The position numbers were made by a program, and so were the translations under genes. Below are positions 61,718 through 64,000 of a stretch of 64,000 nt of DNA, in pieces. The DNA is from Nocardia jiangxiensis NBRC 101359. Lineage in GTDB: Bacteria; Actinomycetota; Actinomycetes; Mycobacteriales; Mycobacteriaceae. The first letter of the stretch is position 1. Each line of letters begins with the position of its first letter. The notes beneath the pieces were generated by a model that was not told the origin of the DNA, made no database searches, and saw only the letters and a program-made list of their open reading frames with translations. The DNA is taken from assembly GCF_000308615.1 (NCBI RefSeq), contig NZ_BAGB01000041.1, positions 1-64,000 of the forward strand, written 5' to 3'.

Positions 61718-63232
61718 ATGAGCATTTCCCTGATTCTGGAGATGGCGGTCTCGGACAACCCGGACCGCATCGCACTCTCCGTCGAGAATTCTTCACTGAC
61801 GTATCGGCAATTCACCGAGTTGGTGGCGGGCGTCGGCAGCATTCTCATCGAGTCCGGAGCCAAGAGTGTGGTGTTCCTCGGCCGCTCGGGCCTCGAACTT
61901 CCCGCCCTGCTTTTCGCCTCGGCCTACGCCGGCATCCCGTTCACCCCGGTCAACTACCGGCTCGCTGCCGGCGCGCTGGCGGCACTGATCGCTCGGGTCG
62001 ACGGAGCAGTGGTCGTGGTCGACCGCTCGTACGCGGAGTCCGTCTCCGGCGTCGACGCGCCGGTGGTGCTCACCGACCAGCTGTTCGCGCAGGGGCGCGA
62101 GCAGGTGTCGGCACCACTGCCCGCCGTCGACGTCGATCCGGACTCTCCGGCGATCGTGCTGTTCACCAGCGGCACGACGTCCGAACCCAAGGGGGTGGTC
62201 CTGCGCCACAGCCACCTGTTGAGTTACGTGATGAGCACGGTCGAATTCGGTTCGGCGGCCGAAGCCGACGGCGCTCTGATCAGTGTCCCGCCGTACCACG
62301 TGGCCGGAATGGGAACGATCGTCAGCAACTTCTACGCCTGCCGACGGATGATCTACCTCCCCGACTTCGATGCCGCGCGGTGGGTTTCGCTCGCCCGCGC
62401 GCAGGGTGCGACCTCGGCCATGGTCGTCCCGACCATGCTCGACCGCATCGTCGATCATCTGGACATCGCACGCGTCGACATCCCGACGTTGACCTCGCTG
62501 TCCTACGGTGGCGCCCGCATGCCCAGGCCCACCCTCGAAGCCGCGCTGCGCGCGTTCCCCCGCGTCGGGTTCGTCAACGCCTACGGCCTCACCGAGACGA
62601 GCTCGACCATCGCATTGCTCGGGCCCGAGGATCACCGCGACGCGCTCGACAGCGACGATCCGGTCGTCGCCGCCCGCCTCGGCTCGATCGGGCGCCCGGT
62701 GCCCGGCATCGAGATCGAGATCCGCGACTCGGACGGCAACGTCGTCGCGGCCGGCGAGCAGGGTGAACTCTGGGTTCGCGGGCCCCAGGTCTCCGGTGAA
62801 TACATGGGTTCGGGATCGGTGCTCGACGCCGCAGGATGGTTCCCTACCAAGGACCTCGCCTACCAGGATGCCGGCGGATTCCTCTTCATCGTCGGGCGCA
62901 ACGACGACACCATCATTCGCGGTGGCGAGAACATCGCGCCGGCCGAGATCGAGGACGTACTCGTCGAGCATCCACTGGTCAGATCCGTTGCCGTCGTTGG
63001 TATTCCGGACGACCACTGGGGTCAGGCGATCGTCGCGACAGTGGTACTCGAATCCGGCGCCGTCTCCGGGCAGGAGCAGCTTCGCGACTTCGTTCGCGCC
63101 AAGCTCCGCAGTTCGAGGACGCCGGATCGCATCGTCTTTCGCAGTGAGTTGCCGAGCAGCCCGACCGGGAAAATTCTGCGGCGGAACATCGTCGCGGACA
63201 TTCTCGCATCGACCGAAGCCACACCGGCCTGA
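61718..63232 (+). CDS. AMP-forming acyl-CoA ligase
   Basis: A 504-residue acyl-CoA ligase with the ATP loop LFTSGTTSEPKG (about 148-159), VNAYGLTETSS, RGGENIAPAEIE and the C-terminal lysine in SPTGKILRR. It activates an acid of unknown type. It is the first gene of a plus-strand set with the small protein (51 bp later) and the crotonase, and is divergent from the double acyl-CoA dehydrogenase. Operator copy q stands upstream. Confidence 0.92.
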   Translation: MSISLILEMAVSDNPDRIALSVENSSLTYRQFTELVAGVGSILIESGAKSVVFLGRSGLELPALLFASAYAGIPFTPVNYRLAAGALAALIARVDGAVVVVDRSYAESVSGVDAPVVLTDQLFAQGREQVSAPLPAVDVDPDSPAIVLFTSGTTSEPKGVVLRHSHLLSYVMSTVEFGSAAEADGALISVPPYHVAGMGTIVSNFYACRRMIYLPDFDAARWVSLARAQGATSAMVVPTMLDRIVDHLDIARVDIPTLTSLSYGGARMPRPTLEAALRAFPRVGFVNAYGLTETSSTIALLGPEDHRDALDSDDPVVAARLGSIGRPVPGIEIEIRDSDGNVVAAGEQGELWVRGPQVSGEYMGSGSVLDAAGWFPTKDLAYQDAGGFLFIVGRNDDTIIRGGENIAPAEIEDVLVEHPLVRSVAVVGIPDDHWGQAIVATVVLESGAVSGQEQLRDFVRAKLRSSRTPDRIVFRSELPSSPTGKILRRNIVADILASTEATPA

Positions 63233-63282
63233 GCCGGGTCGAAATTCAGGATTGTCGTACAAGAGGTTCGAGGAGAAGGAAA

Positions 63283-63588
63283 ATGTTGAAGGTCGGAGTC
63301 CGACTGCGGAGCCAGGTGTGTGCCACTCAGGTGATCGTCGTCCGCGCGGGCAGTGCCGCCGCCGCTCTTCAGTGCGGTGGGTATCCCATGCTCGAGCTGT
63401 CCGAGACTCCCGCCGAAGGCCTCACTGCCGTAGCAGGATTCACCGAAGGAACGGCGATCGGCAAGCGATACGTCAATGCCGACGGCACCGTCGAAGTGCT
63501 CGCCACCAAGGGCGGCGCAGGCTCGCTCGCGCTCGATGACGCGGCATTGACACTCAAGGCGCCCAAGCCGCTGCCGTCCAGCGACTGA
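63283..63588 (+). CDS. Small conserved actinobacterial protein, two Cys
   Basis: A 101-residue protein with GAGAAGGA before the ATG. It has a beta-rich first half with two Cys about 18 residues apart (SQVCATQVIVVRAG and ALQCGGYPML), then a KRYVNADGTVEVLATKGG segment. Similar small proteins occur beside FadD genes in mycolic-acid actinobacteria, but I cannot give a function. The two Cys could bind metal or form a disulfide. It lies between the CoA ligase and a crotonase gene, so it probably serves one of them. Confidence 0.65.
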   Translation: MLKVGVRLRSQVCATQVIVVRAGSAAAALQCGGYPMLELSETPAEGLTAVAGFTEGTAIGKRYVNADGTVEVLATKGGAGSLALDDAALTLKAPKPLPSSD

Positions 63589-63694
63589 GCGCGTGGCCGC
63601 CGATACCGTCGGCCGATTCCCACACCACCACGCGCGCCCGCTCCCCGGGCACGACATGGCAATGCGACAGACCACCGAGCAGCAAAGGAATTCG

Positions 63695-64000
63695 ATGTCG
63701 GAAACAACGACCACGGCCGAGGCCCCCGCATTGATCGAACGCCGTGGGCACGTCATGGTCATCACGCTGAACCGACCTCGAGCCCGCAATGCCGTCAACG
63801 CCGAGATGTGCGTTCGCGTCGGTGACGCACTCGAGGAAGCCGAGAACGACGCAGATATTCGCGTCGTCGTTCTGACCGGTGCCGGCGACAAGGCATTCTG
63901 CGCGGGCGCTGACCTGAAGGCCCTCGCCCGCGGCGAGAGCGTCATCCCCGAAGGTCGCGAGAAGTGGGGACTGGCAGGCTATGTCTCCCATGCCATTTCC
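63695..64000 (+). CDS. Crotonase-family protein (enoyl-CoA hydratase), cut by window edge
   Basis: The first 102 codons of a crotonase, with AAAGGA six bases before the ATG. It shows the typical start IERRGHVMVITLNRPRARNA and the acyl-CoA/oxyanion region GAGDKAFCAGADLKAL (about 64-79). The rest, including both catalytic positions, is outside the window. It follows the small two-Cys protein by about 106 bases. Confidence 0.88.
   Translation, partial: MSETTTTAEAPALIERRGHVMVITLNRPRARNAVNAEMCVRVGDALEEAENDADIRVVVLTGAGDKAFCAGADLKALARGESVIPEGREKWGLAGYVSHAIS

Noticed and set aside
61793..63262. A 489-codon minus-strand open frame opposite the CoA ligase
   Set aside because: Antisense shadow, no start signal or domain.
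1..64000. KstR or KstR2 steroid operators, CRISPR arrays, tRNA genes, insertion sequences
   Set aside because: None could be seen by reading intergenic DNA on both strands; a computed search could still find weak examples.

Overview
The window is 64 kb of high-GC DNA with dense, often overlapping genes (ATGA/GTGA junctions). It looks like a chromosomal catabolic region of a mycolic-acid actinomycete of the Rhodococcus/Nocardia/Mycobacterium group. The reasons are the set of FadE-, FadD-, Ltp- and DUF35-type genes, a mycofactocin-type short-chain dehydrogenase and an NDMA-dependent alcohol dehydrogenase, a CYP with a 3Fe-4S ferredoxin, and a tandem-TetR regulator of the Mce3R kind. I found no tRNA, rRNA, CRISPR array, insertion sequence or phage gene. 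Nearly every gene fits uptake, CoA activation, beta-oxidation-like shortening or oxygenation of an organic acid or terpenoid/aromatic substrate.

Left part (11-16131). A 12-gene minus-strand operon (13317 to 11) holds a small unknown protein, a Cys-less thiolase-fold protein, a DUF35 protein, the alpha and beta subunits of a Rieske ring-hydroxylating oxygenase, and a CoA ligase. These are followed by a CoA ligase-crotonase fusion, an aldehyde dehydrogenase, a true thiolase, a hydrolase, a flavin reductase-like protein and an acyl-CoA dehydrogenase. The set ligase + Rieske alpha/beta + DUF35 + SCP-x thiolase matches the parts list of the ibuprofen (ipfABDEF) deacylating dioxygenase system, which turns an aryl-acetyl/propionyl-CoA into a catechol. 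Divergently placed are a C-C bond hydrolase, a 2-hydroxypentadienoate hydratase and an HpaI-type aldolase, the lower half of a meta-cleavage route. No extradiol dioxygenase is in the window.

Middle part (16204-44065). A plus-strand operon has paired acyl-CoA dehydrogenases, a second thiolase-like protein, a CoA ligase, a tyrosine-phosphatase-like protein, a ferredoxin and a mycofactocin-type SDR. Around it are an aldehyde dehydrogenase, crotonases, a DUF35 protein, a P450, many SDRs, an isochorismatase-fold protein lacking its triad, a TetR repressor, a secreted glycine-rich protein, a CoA ligase, a short cupin, a luciferase-like oxidoreductase and an ACAD11-like kinase/dehydrogenase pair. 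Four gene remnants show recent loss of genes.

Right part (44124-64000). Here are an amidohydrolase, a 14-helix MFS transporter, a third thiolase/DUF35 pair, a CaiB/BaiF CoA transferase, the NDMA-dependent alcohol dehydrogenase, an aldehyde dehydrogenase, a second luciferase-like oxidoreductase, a second kinase-like protein with two MaoC-type hydratase subunits, the tandem TetR regulator, a 3-hydroxyacyl-CoA dehydrogenase, a double-length acyl-CoA dehydrogenase, a CoA ligase, a small conserved protein and a crotonase cut by the window edge.

The strongest unexpected signal is a short operator-like dyad, roughly TCTGACA-N4-TGTCAC (core TGACA-N4-TGTCA), found at about 19 intergenic places from 16127 to 61660, in front of most transcription units. 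One copy covers the start codon of the tandem TetR gene at 56826. I infer one regulon of at least 45 kb controlled by that Mce3R-like protein. The Rieske/meta-cleavage divergent promoter (13318-13593) lacks the motif and is probably controlled separately.
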